NCBI GenBank assembly: GCA_934590165.1
Contig: CAKTOO010000005.1
Coordinates: forward strand, 1 to 64,000
Reading direction: 5' to 3'
Origin: an uncultured Dysosmobacter sp.
GTDB lineage: Bacteria > Bacillota > Clostridia > Oscillospirales > Oscillospiraceae
Length of the DNA: 64,000 nt
Shown here: piece after piece, positions 15,972 to 24,330 of the stretch
How positions within the stretch are numbered: the stretch's first letter is position 1
How the letters are laid out: every line of letters begins with the position of its first letter
The notes under the pieces: model-generated
What the model was told of the DNA's origin: nothing
Seen by the model: only the letters and a program-made list of their open reading frames with translations
Databases searched by the model: none
Position numbers and translations under genes: made by a program

Positions 15972-16946
15972 GTGAAGAAGATGATTGCCCGCATCTTGCC
16001 CCTGGCTCTGTGCGCCGCTATGGTGTGCGCCCTGCCTTCCTTTGCCGCTGAAACGGGGAGCACCGCTGAAGCGCCTGCCTACCTGGCACCTGTCCGGGTA
16101 TGGGGCCGGGTGACGAAGCTGGAAAACGGCGGCTTGCTGGTGCAGAACGACAATGAAAACGACCCTTATCGGGAGACCGTCCTCTATCTTTCTGATACCA
16201 CGCCTGTGGTGGATGCCGTGACCGGACTGTCTCTTGACCGGGAACTGCGGGAGGGGGAGACCATCTATGCCTGGGTGGGGCCTGCTGTGACGCTGAGCCT
16301 GCCGCCCCAGGCTGCCGCTGAAGTGGTGGTTGCCAACATCCCGGAGGACTTTGGCGCGCCCCAGTATTACCAAATCGTCAAGGTACGGCCGCAGGTGGCT
16401 GCCGCCATCTATCCGCCCCAGCCGGTGACTCGGGTGGACCTGGTGACCACCGGCGGGCGGGAATTGACCATTACAGAGGAAGCCGTGCTGTTCCCCTATC
16501 TGACGAAGCAGATGGTCTTTCTGAGTTCCCTGGTGCCCGGCAGTAATATCCTGGTCTGGACCGATGACGAAGGTGTCGTCACCAAGGTCATGTTGTTTGC
16601 CTATGCGTACCAGGGCTACGTGGCCTGGGAGCCCACGGGAGAGGTCAGCGTCAATGACCGGCGGCTGCCGGTGACCGGGAAAGTGATGGAGGGAGAAGTG
16701 CTGCTGCCTATCCGGGCCGTGGCGGAGGCTGCCGGCTATGATGTGCAGTGGGTCCAGGGCCAGGGCGCCGTGGTGACAAAGCCCGGCGCGGAAGCCCCCG
16801 TCTTTTCGGTTCTGCCCGGCCGGGACACGGCGCAGACGCCTGATGGTGATTGGGGCCTATCCGACGCCTGCTACTTTGAAAACGGCACCACCTATCTGCC
16901 CGCCGGGGACCTTGCAGCACTGCTGGATCTGTTTGTGGTGTATTGA
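15972..16946 (+). CDS. Secreted protein with copper-amine-oxidase-like stalk domain
   Basis: A 324-aa exported protein. Residues 1-28 form a signal peptide (KKMIARILPLALCAAMVCALPSFA) ending in an A-x-A-like site. The C-terminal part contains 'INDRRL'-type and 'EVLLPIRAVAEAAGYDVQW' stretches typical of stalk domains ('copper amine oxidase N-terminal domain', which is not catalytic). The middle region is not recognised. The GTG at 15972 is preferred because GAGGAGG lies 8 nt upstream; the ATG at 15981 would be 17 nt away. It probably acts at the cell surface. The 55-aa protein follows 40 bp downstream. Confidence 0.75.
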   Translation: MKKMIARILPLALCAAMVCALPSFAAETGSTAEAPAYLAPVRVWGRVTKLENGGLLVQNDNENDPYRETVLYLSDTTPVVDAVTGLSLDRELREGETIYAWVGPAVTLSLPPQAAAEVVVANIPEDFGAPQYYQIVKVRPQVAAAIYPPQPVTRVDLVTTGGRELTITEEAVLFPYLTKQMVFLSSLVPGSNILVWTDDEGVVTKVMLFAYAYQGYVAWEPTGEVSVNDRRLPVTGKVMEGEVLLPIRAVAEAAGYDVQWVQGQGAVVTKPGAEAPVFSVLPGRDTAQTPDGDWGLSDACYFENGTTYLPAGDLAALLDLFVVY

Positions 16947-16986
16947 CCGCTCCGTTTCGGCACACACTAGGGCAGAGGTGATGCAC

Positions 16987-17154
16987 ATGGAAGAACTGCC
17001 CCTGGGCCTGGGCATGGCCCTGGCGCAGCATCCGGAGGCCATGGCCCGCTTTGCCGCTCTGCCTGAGGCGGAGCAGCAGGCTGTCATCGACGGTGCCCAC
17101 GCTGTCCGCTCCAAGGAGGAGATGCGGGCTTATGTGGAGCGGCTGATGCAATGA
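16987..17154 (+). CDS. Small conserved protein (55 aa), function unknown
   Basis: A 55-aa soluble protein starting MEELPLGLGMALAQHPEAMA and ending 'VRSKEEMRAYVERLM'. This pattern (PLGLGMALAQ..AM..F..L...E....IDGAHAV.SK.EM..YV) recurs in short proteins of Clostridia as far as I recall, but no function is known. AGAGGTG lies 6 nt before the ATG at 16987; an upstream ATG at 16981 is too close to it. It ends at a bidirectional terminator. Confidence 0.7.
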   Translation: MEELPLGLGMALAQHPEAMARFAALPEAEQQAVIDGAHAVRSKEEMRAYVERLMQ

Positions 17155-17155
17155 A

Positions 17156-17191
17156 AAAACGCCTCGGACCAATTTTGGCCCGAGGCGTTTT
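17156..17191. terminator. Bidirectional intrinsic terminator
   Basis: AAAACGCCTCGG/CCGAGGCGTTTT arms around a 12-nt loop, between the 55-aa gene and the convergent TRIC gene. Confidence 0.85.
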
Positions 17192-17206
17192 GACATGGCT
17201 GCGGAT

Positions 17207-17836
17207 CTATTCGTGAGCCCGGGGCAGGTTCCAGCGGAAGTGGGCGGACAGGCCCCGGATGAGGATGACCAGACCGCCGCCCAGCAGCATGGCGGGCATC
17301 TCACCCAGACAGCGCCACAGCAACGCGCACACCAGCGCTCCTGCCAGGGACGCGCTTGCGTAGACATGTTTATGGAAGATATAAGGTGTGTCTCCGGCCA
17401 TCATGTCCCGCAGGACACCGCCGCCCACGCCGGTGACCACGCCCACGAACGCCAGCAGGAACACCGTGGCTTGAGGCACGCAGGCATAGGCGGTGCGGAT
17501 GGCCACCACGGTGAAGATAGCCAGGCCCGCCGTGTCCATCCAGAACATGACCTTGTCAAAAAGCACGGTGCTGTACATCAGCACCCGCCGCACCTGGGGG
17601 AGAAACAGCACCAGCGCCGCGATGAGGGCCACGGCGGCGTAAATGGGGTCGCGGAAGGTGGCGGGCGGTGTGCTGCCCAGAATGACATCCCGGATGACGC
17701 CGCCGCCCACGGCGGTGGTGAGGCCCAGAATGCATACACCGAAAATGTCCATGTTTTTCCGGATGCCGGTCATAGCGCCGGAGGCGGCGAAGGCCATGGT
17801 GCCGATCAGTTCCAACATGAGAATAAAGGTTTCCAC
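17207..17836 (-). CDS. Trimeric intracellular cation (TRIC) channel family protein
   Basis: A 209-aa membrane protein of the YadS/UPF0126 group, now called TRIC channels, which form trimeric K+-permeable pores. Two repeats are visible, each with a glycine-rich kinked helix: 'LTTAVGGGVIRDVILG' (about residues 38-53) and 'VVTGVGGGVLRDMMAG' (about 125-140). About seven membrane helices are present. The GTG start at 17836 follows AAAGGAGG. It begins 10 nt after the LysR stop codon, so the two are co-transcribed. Confidence 0.9.
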   Translation of the reverse strand: METFILMLELIGTMAFAASGAMTGIRKNMDIFGVCILGLTTAVGGGVIRDVILGSTPPATFRDPIYAAVALIAALVLFLPQVRRVLMYSTVLFDKVMFWMDTAGLAIFTVVAIRTAYACVPQATVFLLAFVGVVTGVGGGVLRDMMAGDTPYIFHKHVYASASLAGALVCALLWRCLGEMPAMLLGGGLVILIRGLSAHFRWNLPRAHE

Positions 17837-17846
17837 GGTGCCTCCT

Positions 17847-18737
17847 TTACGCCTTCGCGCCCTGGCGGACCATCTCCATGAAGGCGGTGGCCGCCGCCGT
17901 GGGCGCCACATCCCGCAGCGTGCACATATCCACACTGCGGGCGGGAATGGTGAAGTCCGTTTTCAAAAGGCGGATGTCTCCGGCGTCCAGGGCGTCCTGC
18001 ACAAATTCCAGCGTCACGCCCGCCACGCCCAGGCCAATGCGGGCCAGGGACACCAACAGGCTCCGGGAGGAGAGCTCGATCTCCGGATTCAGCGTCACGC
18101 CGCTTTTCAAAAACTCCTGCTCCAAAAACACCCGGCTGCTGGCCTTCCGCTCCAGCAGGATGAGGGGAAAGTCCGCGATCTCCTGGCGGGTGTGGGCGTG
18201 GTCGAAGTCGCAGGGATACTGGCTGCCGGCCACGAACACAGAGTGGGTGGCAAAGCACGGCCAGCTGTCCACGGCGCTGTCGGCGGGGGAGGAGGCGAAG
18301 GCAATGTCCACGGCGCCGGATTTCAGGAGGCTCAGCACCTTGGCGCTGCGGCCGCTGACGATCTTCAGACGGATGCCGGGATGCTGGCGGTGAAACTCAT
18401 CCAGATAAGGGGTCAGAAACCAGCTGGTCACGGTGTCACTGGCGCCGATGACCAGAGTGCCCAGCAGCAGCTGCTGGGCCTGGGACAGCTTGTCCTCTCC
18501 GGTGGCGATGAGGCCCAGGGCGCTGCGGACATATTGATAGAGCATCTGCCCTTCCCCTGTCAGCGTGACGCCCCGGGGACTGCGGGCAAACAGACGGGCC
18601 TGGAGAGCGGTCTCCAGCTGCTTGATGGACTGGCTTACCGCCGACTGGGAGATGTAGAGGTTTTTCGCGGCCACGGAGATGTTGCCGGTTTCGGCAACCT
18701 CCTTGAACACACGGTACAATTCCAGCTTGACTGCCAT
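17847..18737 (-). CDS. LysR family transcriptional regulator
   Basis: A 296-aa LysR-type regulator. The N-terminal winged HTH reads 'VAETGNISVAAKNLYISQSAVSQSIKQLETALQARLFAR' (about residues 13-51); the C-terminal part is a periplasmic-binding-like effector domain. GCAGGAGGG precedes the ATG. It is transcribed with the TRIC channel gene and divergent from the HAD phosphatase operon, so either could be its target. The effector is unknown. Confidence 0.93.
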   Translation of the reverse strand: MAVKLELYRVFKEVAETGNISVAAKNLYISQSAVSQSIKQLETALQARLFARSPRGVTLTGEGQMLYQYVRSALGLIATGEDKLSQAQQLLLGTLVIGASDTVTSWFLTPYLDEFHRQHPGIRLKIVSGRSAKVLSLLKSGAVDIAFASSPADSAVDSWPCFATHSVFVAGSQYPCDFDHAHTRQEIADFPLILLERKASSRVFLEQEFLKSGVTLNPEIELSSRSLLVSLARIGLGVAGVTLEFVQDALDAGDIRLLKTDFTIPARSVDMCTLRDVAPTAAATAFMEMVRQGAKA

Positions 18738-18781
18738 GGTGTTCCCTCCTGCGATTAGAAATACTTATTATGTATAATTCT

Positions 18782-18810
18782 ATTATAAGCAAATGGAGAG
18801 GGAAAGGCAA
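18782..18810 (-). promoter_or_regulatory. Sigma-A promoter of the LysR-TRIC operon
   Basis: Minus strand TTGCCT (18810-18805), 17 nt, TATAAT (18787-18782), 45 bp upstream of the lysR start codon. Confidence 0.6.
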
Positions 18811-18837
18811 CTGCTCCACGAAATTTTCGGGAATCCT

Positions 18838-18865
18838 TTGCAAATGGCGGCGATTTTGCTATACT
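18838..18865 (+). promoter_or_regulatory. Sigma-A promoter of the HAD-YmdB-YbaK-SbcD operon
   Basis: TTGCAA (18838-18843), 16 nt, TATACT (18860-18865), 33 bp before the HAD start codon. Confidence 0.55.
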
Positions 18866-18898
18866 GATACACGATTGAACTCAAAAAGGAGAACGCCT

Positions 18899-19528
18899 AT
18901 GCGCTATGACAACATCATCTGGGATTTTGACGGCACCTTGTTCGACACCTATCCCGCCATGTGCCGGGATCTGCGCCTGACCATGGAGCGCCTGGGCTTT
19001 TTCTTCACGGGGGAGGAGCTGCTGGAGCGCTTCACCGTCTCCCGGGGCGCGGTGCTGGCGTACTGCGCCGAAAGGACCGGCATGACCGCCCAAGAGGTGG
19101 ACAAGGTCTACCGGGCCTGGGTGGCGGAGCACGGCCAGCCTCAGGCATATCCCTTTCCGGGAGTGCCGGAATTTCTGGCCTGGTTCCAGGCAGCGGGCGG
19201 GAGAAACTTCGTCTTCACCCACCGCAGCGGCTCCGTCCACGACTATCTGGCCGGCGCGGGGCTGACGGCATACTTCACGGAGGTTACATCCGCCGGGACC
19301 ACCTTCGCCCGGAAGCCGGACCCGGCGGGGAATTTGTACCTGATGGAAAAGTACGGCCTGGACCCCCGCAGGACCCTGGCGGTGGGGGACCGGGAACTGG
19401 ACATTCTGGCGGGGAAGCGGGCCGGGGCGGATGCCTGCCTGTTTTCCGAAGGACCCGGAGATACAGCGGCGGACTATGTCATCGCGGACCTTTCCGGGCT
19501 GGACGCCCTGGTGGGCCTGGACGAATAA
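18899..19528 (+). CDS. HAD family hydrolase (phosphoglycolate-phosphatase-like)
   Basis: A 209-aa HAD-IA phosphatase with a small helical cap. Motif I is WDFDGTLFDT at residues 8-17, motif II 'VFTHRSG', motif III the Lys of 'FARKPDPAG', motif IV 'AVGDRELDILAGKRAG'. The substrate is unknown. AAAAGGAG precedes the ATG at 18899. It opens a four-gene operon; the next gene starts 10 nt after its stop codon. Confidence 0.88.
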   Translation: MRYDNIIWDFDGTLFDTYPAMCRDLRLTMERLGFFFTGEELLERFTVSRGAVLAYCAERTGMTAQEVDKVYRAWVAEHGQPQAYPFPGVPEFLAWFQAAGGRNFVFTHRSGSVHDYLAGAGLTAYFTEVTSAGTTFARKPDPAGNLYLMEKYGLDPRRTLAVGDRELDILAGKRAGADACLFSEGPGDTAADYVIADLSGLDALVGLDE

Positions 19529-19538
19529 AGGAGGACCC

Positions 19539-20312
19539 ATGGAATACCACATTTTAGCAGTGGGCGACGTGGTGGGAGAGCCGGGGCTCAAGCACCTGGA
19601 AAAAAACCTGCGCCCCCTGAAAAAGCTGAAAAACATCGCCTTTACCGTGGTGAACGGCGAAAACGCCTCCGGCGTGGGGCTGACGGAGGAGCAGGCCTGG
19701 CGCATCTACGACGCCGGGGCCGACGCCGTGACTCTGGGCAACCACACCTTCGGCAAAATGCAGATCAAGACCATGCTGGAGGACACGCCCTGGCTGCTGC
19801 GTCCCGCCAACTACGCCGGCCGGGCACCGGGACGGGGCTGCGGCATATTCGACCTGGGCGGCGTCCGGGTGCGGGTGATGAACCTTATTGGCCGCTGCGA
19901 CCTGGACTGGAAGGCGGCGGACCCCTTCACCACGGCGGACCGCCTTTTGAAGGAGGGGGATGCGGACTTTACCTTGGTGGACTTCCATGCGGAGGCCACC
20001 AGCGAAAAGCTGGCCCTGGGCTATTACCTGGACGGCCGGGTGTCCGCTCTATGGGGCACCCATACCCATGTGCCCACCGCCGATGAGCGGGTGTACCCAA
20101 AGGGCACCGGCTACCTGACGGACCTGGGCATGACCGGCCCCATCGAATCCGTTTTGGGCATTGAGCCCTGGCAGTCGGTGGAGAGCTTCCTGGGAGGACT
20201 GCCGGGCCGGTACCGTCCCGCGGAGGGGCCCTGCAAGCTTCAGGGAGCCGTGTTTACTCTGGACAGCGCCACGGGGCTGTGCACCGCCGTGGACCGCGTG
20301 GATATTCGCTAA
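19539..20312 (+). CDS. YmdB-like metallophosphoesterase (TIGR00282 type)
   Basis: A 257-aa calcineurin-like phosphoesterase resembling Bacillus YmdB, a 2',3'-cyclic nucleotide phosphodiesterase linked to RNase Y and biofilm control. Motifs are AVGDVVGEPG (residues 6-15), NGENASG, GNHTFGK, 'VDFHAEATSEK' and GTHTHVPTADE. AGGAGG precedes the ATG. In many Firmicutes ymdB lies just after rny; here rny is about 20 kb away and the neighbours are a HAD phosphatase and YbaK. The phosphodiesterase activity is inferred from family. Confidence 0.9.
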   Translation: MEYHILAVGDVVGEPGLKHLEKNLRPLKKLKNIAFTVVNGENASGVGLTEEQAWRIYDAGADAVTLGNHTFGKMQIKTMLEDTPWLLRPANYAGRAPGRGCGIFDLGGVRVRVMNLIGRCDLDWKAADPFTTADRLLKEGDADFTLVDFHAEATSEKLALGYYLDGRVSALWGTHTHVPTADERVYPKGTGYLTDLGMTGPIESVLGIEPWQSVESFLGGLPGRYRPAEGPCKLQGAVFTLDSATGLCTAVDRVDIR

Positions 20313-20346
20313 AACCAATTGTTTTTATAGAGAGAAGGAACCAATC

Positions 20347-20829
20347 ATGTCTATCCAGAAAGTCAGAGCGTATTTTGAACAGTTCGGCATCGCCGATCGT
20401 ATCCGGGAATTCGACGTATCTTCCGCCACTGTGGACCTGGCGGCCGTGGCCGTGGGTGTGGAGGGAGCCCGCATCGCCAAGAGCCTCAGCTTCAAGGTGG
20501 ATGACCAGCCCATCATCATCGTGGTGGCCGGCGATGCCAAGGTGGACAACAGTGCCTATAAAAAGTATTTCCACACCAAGGCCAAGATGCTCACCCATGA
20601 GGAGGCCCACGAACTCATCGGCCACGATGTGGGCGGCGTGTGCTCCTTCGCCCTGCCGGAGAATGTCAAGACTTATCTGGATGTTTCCCTGAAGCGGTTC
20701 GACACGGTGTTCCCCGCCGCCGGCAGCAGCAACAGTGCCATCGAGATGACCTGCGACGAGCTGGAAAAATACTCCTCCAACTTTGTGGAGTGGGTGGATG
20801 TGTGCAAGGGCTGGCGGGAGGAAGCGTGA
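20347..20829 (+). CDS. YbaK/EbsC family aminoacyl-tRNA deacylase
   Basis: A 160-aa stand-alone editing-domain protein. The family hydrolyses mischarged Cys-tRNA(Pro) or Ala-tRNA(Pro) in trans. Visible features are 'ARIAKSLSFKVDDQPIIIVVAGDAKVDNSAYKKYF' with the catalytic-site Lys, 'IGHDVGGVCSFAL' and 'YLDVSLKRFDTVFPAAGSSNSAIEM'. AGAAGGAACC precedes the ATG. The ProRS in this window (42791) lacks the internal editing domain, so a trans editor would complement it. Third gene of the operon. Confidence 0.9.
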   Translation: MSIQKVRAYFEQFGIADRIREFDVSSATVDLAAVAVGVEGARIAKSLSFKVDDQPIIIVVAGDAKVDNSAYKKYFHTKAKMLTHEEAHELIGHDVGGVCSFALPENVKTYLDVSLKRFDTVFPAAGSSNSAIEMTCDELEKYSSNFVEWVDVCKGWREEA

Positions 20830-20865
20830 CGGAAGCGCCAGCCGGACGGTAAAGGGAGGCCGGTC

Positions 20866-21963
20866 ATGTTCAAATTCATCCATGGAGCTGATTTCCATCT
20901 GGACAGCCCCTTCGGCGCCCTGCCGGCGGAAAAGGCGGCCGCCCGGCGGCGGGAGAGCCGCCAGCTGGCTGCCCACATGGCGGACTACGTCCGGCAAAAC
21001 AACATCAGCCTGGTACTGCTGGCGGGGGACCTGTTCGACAGTCCAAATGTGTTCCGGGAGACCGGGGAGCAGCTGGCCCAGGCCCTGGAGCGGATGGAGG
21101 TGCCGGTGTGCATTGCCCCCGGCAACCACGACCCCTTTGTGCCCGGCGGCGTGTGGGAGTCCGTGTGCTGGCCGGATAATGTCTGCATTTTCCGGAAAAA
21201 CGCCATGATGTCGGTGGAGCTGCCCCGGTGGAACACCGTGGTCCACGGCGCCGCCTTCACGGGGCCGGAACAGGGCAGCAGCCTGCTGGCGGGCTTTCAT
21301 GCGCCGGCAGACGGCCGGGTCCACGTGGGCTTGCTCCATGGGGAGGCGGAGACGGCGGACAGCCGCTACGATCCCCTGGGCGGAGAGGAGATCGCCGCCA
21401 GCGGCCTTGCCTATCTGGCGCTGGGCCATATCCACAAGCGGGGACAGAAACGGTACGGGGGTACCCTGTGCGCCTGGCCCGGCTGCCCGGAGGGACGGGG
21501 CTTTGACGAGCTGGGGGAGAAGGGCTTTTACGAGGGTACGGTCTCCGATGATGGCGCTGTGTCCCTGCGGTTCGTGCCCTTTGCCCGGCACCGCTACGAG
21601 GTGGTGACAGTAGATGTCACTGGTCAGGCGCCCCTGGCCGCCGTGGAGGCGGCGCTGCCCGCCCGGGGAACGGAGGGAGACCTGTACCGCGTTCTGCTCA
21701 CGGGGGAGACCGGCGAGGGCGGCGGAGAGGCCGCTGCCGTCCGGGAGACTCTGGCGGAGCGGTTTTACGCCCTGGAGGTCCGGGACAACACCCGTATGGC
21801 GGAGGACGTGTGGCGCCGGGCGGGGGAGGACTCCCTGCGGGGACTGTTCCTGCGGACCCTGCGGAAGAAGCTGGACGCGGCTTCCGGTGAGGCGGAGCGG
21901 GAAACCATCACCCGGGCGGCCCGGTTCGGCCTGGCGGCGCTGGACCACCGGGACCTGGGATAA
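20866..21963 (+). CDS. DNA repair exonuclease, SbcD/Mre11-like (YhaO type)
   Basis: A 365-aa metallophosphoesterase of the Mre11/SbcD group. Metal-binding motifs are HGADFHLD (about residues 6-13), LAGDLFDS (about 50-57), APGNHDP, LLHGEAE and ALGHIHKR; a cap-like C-terminal region follows. YhaO-type nucleases usually work with an SbcC/Rad50-like ATPase (YhaN) encoded next to them; here the next gene is thrS with its T-box, so that partner is missing from the window. GGGAGG precedes the ATG. Last gene of the operon. Confidence 0.85.
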   Translation: MFKFIHGADFHLDSPFGALPAEKAAARRRESRQLAAHMADYVRQNNISLVLLAGDLFDSPNVFRETGEQLAQALERMEVPVCIAPGNHDPFVPGGVWESVCWPDNVCIFRKNAMMSVELPRWNTVVHGAAFTGPEQGSSLLAGFHAPADGRVHVGLLHGEAETADSRYDPLGGEEIAASGLAYLALGHIHKRGQKRYGGTLCAWPGCPEGRGFDELGEKGFYEGTVSDDGAVSLRFVPFARHRYEVVTVDVTGQAPLAAVEAALPARGTEGDLYRVLLTGETGEGGGEAAAVRETLAERFYALEVRDNTRMAEDVWRRAGEDSLRGLFLRTLRKKLDAASGEAERETITRAARFGLAALDHRDLG

Positions 21964-22004
21964 AAGTTTTCCGAATATTTGCCGCTGAATGGGGGCTTGT
22001 GCTC

Positions 22005-22033
22005 TTGACAAGGACAAATCATCGTGCTATAGT
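22005..22033 (+). promoter_or_regulatory. Sigma-A promoter of thrS
   Basis: TTGACA (22005-22010), 17 nt, TATAGT (22028-22033), directly upstream of the T-box leader. Confidence 0.8.
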
Positions 22034-22039
22034 GACAAG

Positions 22040-22291
22040 CAATTTGAAAAAGCGTTGAAAAGGACGCTGCCCGGGAAGGACACCAGAGAGAAGCCGCCAG
22101 AGGCTGCAAGCGGCTTTTGCCGGAACCGGAGCCAGTCACCGCCTTGGAGCTGCCCACCGATATGTAGGCTGGGACGGGACCTCCCGTTACAGAGGACACG
22201 AGCGGCATCCGTATGGATGCAAGCAGGGTGGAACCGTGGAATACGTTTTCGTATCTCACCCCTGATTATCAGGGGTGAGATTTTTATTTTT
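22040..22291 (+). ncRNA. T-box riboswitch leader of thrS (Thr specifier ACC)
   Basis: A T-box leader that binds uncharged tRNA(Thr) and stops termination. Stem I contains CCAGAGAG (22083-22090), the distal GGCTGCAAGCGG loop and GGAGCTGCC on the 3' side. The specifier codon ACC at 22138-22140 fits threonine. The T-box sequence AGGGTGGAACCG lies at 22225-22236, followed by a terminator TCTCACCCCTG/CAGGGGTGAGA (22254-22280) with a T-rich tail. The exact 5' end is inferred from the promoter. Confidence 0.93.
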
Positions 22292-22320
22292 CACCCCTCA
22301 CCATAAGGAGGAACAACATC

Positions 22321-24078
22321 ATGTCTGAGGAAAACCTGTACACTTTTGAAAACGAAGAATACCGCCGCACTTATTGGCACACCTGCTCCCACGTGCTGGC
22401 CCAGGCCGTCAAGCGCCTGTACCCCGAGGTGAAGCTGGCCATCGGCCCCTCCATCGAGGAAGGCTTCTACTATGATATGGACTCTCCCTTCCCCTTTACC
22501 CCCGAGATCATGGAGAAGATCGAGGGCGAGATGCGGAAGATCTGCAAGGAGAAGCTGAAGCTGGAGCGGTTTGAGCTGCCCCGGGCCGAGGCCATCAAGT
22601 TCATGGAGGAGAAGGGCGAGCCCTATAAGGTGGAGCTCATCAACGACCTGCCCGAGGACGCCACCATCTCCTTCTACAAGCAGGGCGAGTTCACCGACCT
22701 GTGCGCCGGCCCCCATCTGGACTCCACCGGCCGCATCAAGGGCAACGGCATCAAGCTGACCGCCTGCAACGCCGCCTATTGGCGGGGCGACTCCAACCGG
22801 GAGACTTTGCAGCGCATCTACGGCATCGCCTTCCCCAAGAAGGAAGAACTGGACGCGTATCTGGAGCGCATCGAGGAGGCCAAGCGCCGGGATCACCGGA
22901 AGCTGGGCAAGGAGCTGGGCCTGTTTGCCTTCCGGGATGAGGCCCCCGGCTTCCCCTTCTACCTGCCCAAGGGCATGGTGCTGAAGAACACCCTGATCGA
23001 CTACTGGCGCCAGGTCCACAAGAAGTGGGACTATGTGGAGATCTCCACCCCCCAGATCATGCGCCGTACCCTGTGGGAGACCTCCGGCCACTGGGACCAC
23101 TATAAGGACAATATGTATACCACCGTCATCGACGACGAGGACTTTGCCATCAAGCCCATGAACTGCCCCGGCAGTATCCTGGTCTATGACCTGGAGCCCC
23201 ACTCCTACCGTGACCTGCCCCTGCGCTACGGCGAGCTGGGCCTGGTCCACCGCCATGAGCTCTCCGGCGCCCTCCACGGCATGTTCCGCGTCCGCTGCTT
23301 CACCCAGGACGATGCCCATATCCTCCTGGCCAAGGAGCAGATCAAGGACGAGGTCATCCGCATCGCCCAGCTGTTCGACGAGGTCTACTCCCTGTTCGGC
23401 CTGCCCTACAAGATCGAGCTGTCCACCATGCCCGAGGACCACATCGGCTCCGTGGAGGACTGGGACATTGCCACCGCCGCCCTGGCGGACGCCATCACCA
23501 GCATCGGCAAGACCTATGAGGTCAACCCCGGCGACGGCGCCTTCTACGGTCCCAAGCTGGACTTCCACATTCAGGACTCCCTGGGCCGTACCTGGCAGTG
23601 CGGCACCATCCAGCTGGACTATCAGCTGCCCGGCCGCTTCAATCTGGAGTACACCGGCGCCGACGGCGAAAAGCACTGCCCCGTCATGATCCACCGGGTG
23701 GTGTTCGGCTCCATTGAACGCTTCATCGGTATCATCACCGAGCACTATGCCGGCGCCTTCCCCACCTGGCTGAGCCCTGTCCAGGTGAAGCTGCTGCCCA
23801 TCACCGATCGCGCTGCCGCCTATGCCGACCAGGTGGCCGCGCAGCTGGATGAGGCCGGTTACCGGGTCGAGGTGGACCACCGTAACGAGAAGATCGGCAA
23901 GAAGATCCGCGAGGCCCAGCTGGAGAAGGTCCCCTACATGCTGGTCATCGGCGACAAGGAGGCCGAGTCCGGCACTGTCTCCGTCCGGCACCGCGCCGAC
24001 GGCGACCTTGGCGTGATGGATACCGCTGCCTTCATGTCCCAGCTGAAAGAGCTGGTGGATTCCAAGGCCAACAAGTAA
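22321..24078 (+). CDS. thrS: Threonyl-tRNA synthetase, compact form without TGS domain
   Basis: Charges tRNA(Thr) with threonine. The 585-aa enzyme starts close to the N2 editing domain ('HTCSH' at about residues 20-24, 'DLCAGPH' near 132) and lacks the roughly 60-residue N-terminal TGS domain of the 640-aa E. coli enzyme. The class II core is intact: 'KPMNCPG' with a zinc Cys, 'RVRCFTQDDAHI', 'MIHRVVFGSIERFIG' (motif 3) and the C-terminal anticodon-binding domain from about residue 490. AAGGAGG precedes the ATG. Controlled by the T-box upstream. Confidence 0.97.
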   Translation: MSEENLYTFENEEYRRTYWHTCSHVLAQAVKRLYPEVKLAIGPSIEEGFYYDMDSPFPFTPEIMEKIEGEMRKICKEKLKLERFELPRAEAIKFMEEKGEPYKVELINDLPEDATISFYKQGEFTDLCAGPHLDSTGRIKGNGIKLTACNAAYWRGDSNRETLQRIYGIAFPKKEELDAYLERIEEAKRRDHRKLGKELGLFAFRDEAPGFPFYLPKGMVLKNTLIDYWRQVHKKWDYVEISTPQIMRRTLWETSGHWDHYKDNMYTTVIDDEDFAIKPMNCPGSILVYDLEPHSYRDLPLRYGELGLVHRHELSGALHGMFRVRCFTQDDAHILLAKEQIKDEVIRIAQLFDEVYSLFGLPYKIELSTMPEDHIGSVEDWDIATAALADAITSIGKTYEVNPGDGAFYGPKLDFHIQDSLGRTWQCGTIQLDYQLPGRFNLEYTGADGEKHCPVMIHRVVFGSIERFIGIITEHYAGAFPTWLSPVQVKLLPITDRAAAYADQVAAQLDEAGYRVEVDHRNEKIGKKIREAQLEKVPYMLVIGDKEAESGTVSVRHRADGDLGVMDTAAFMSQLKELVDSKANK

Positions 24079-24092
24079 GAAAGCCGCGCGGC

Positions 24093-24128
24093 AAAAGCGC
24101 CGCGCCCAGTTGGGCGCGGCGCTTTTTT
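24093..24128 (+). terminator. Intrinsic terminator of thrS
   Basis: AAAAGCGCCGCGCCCA/TGGGCGCGGCGCTTTTTT hairpin 15 bp after the thrS stop codon. Confidence 0.9.
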
Positions 24129-24248
24129 ACCATATATTGTGAACGCTTATGGCGGACATCTGGCCTGCTGAAATGAACAAACCTGTTTCCCCACTTGCCG
24201 GAAATTTCTGTGGCTTCTCCGAAAATGCAAACATAGGACAGGATACCA

Positions 24249-24278
24249 TTGCAACCGGCAGACGGGGAGGAATATACT
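24249..24278 (+). promoter_or_regulatory. Probable promoter of the pyruvate carboxylase gene
   Basis: TTGCAA (24249-24254), 18 nt, TATACT (24273-24278), 52 bp before the start codon. Confidence 0.5.
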
Positions 24279-24330
24279 GAGGCGAACGGTACAACTCCGC
24301 CTATTGGCGGAAGAAGGAGGAACCACGATT

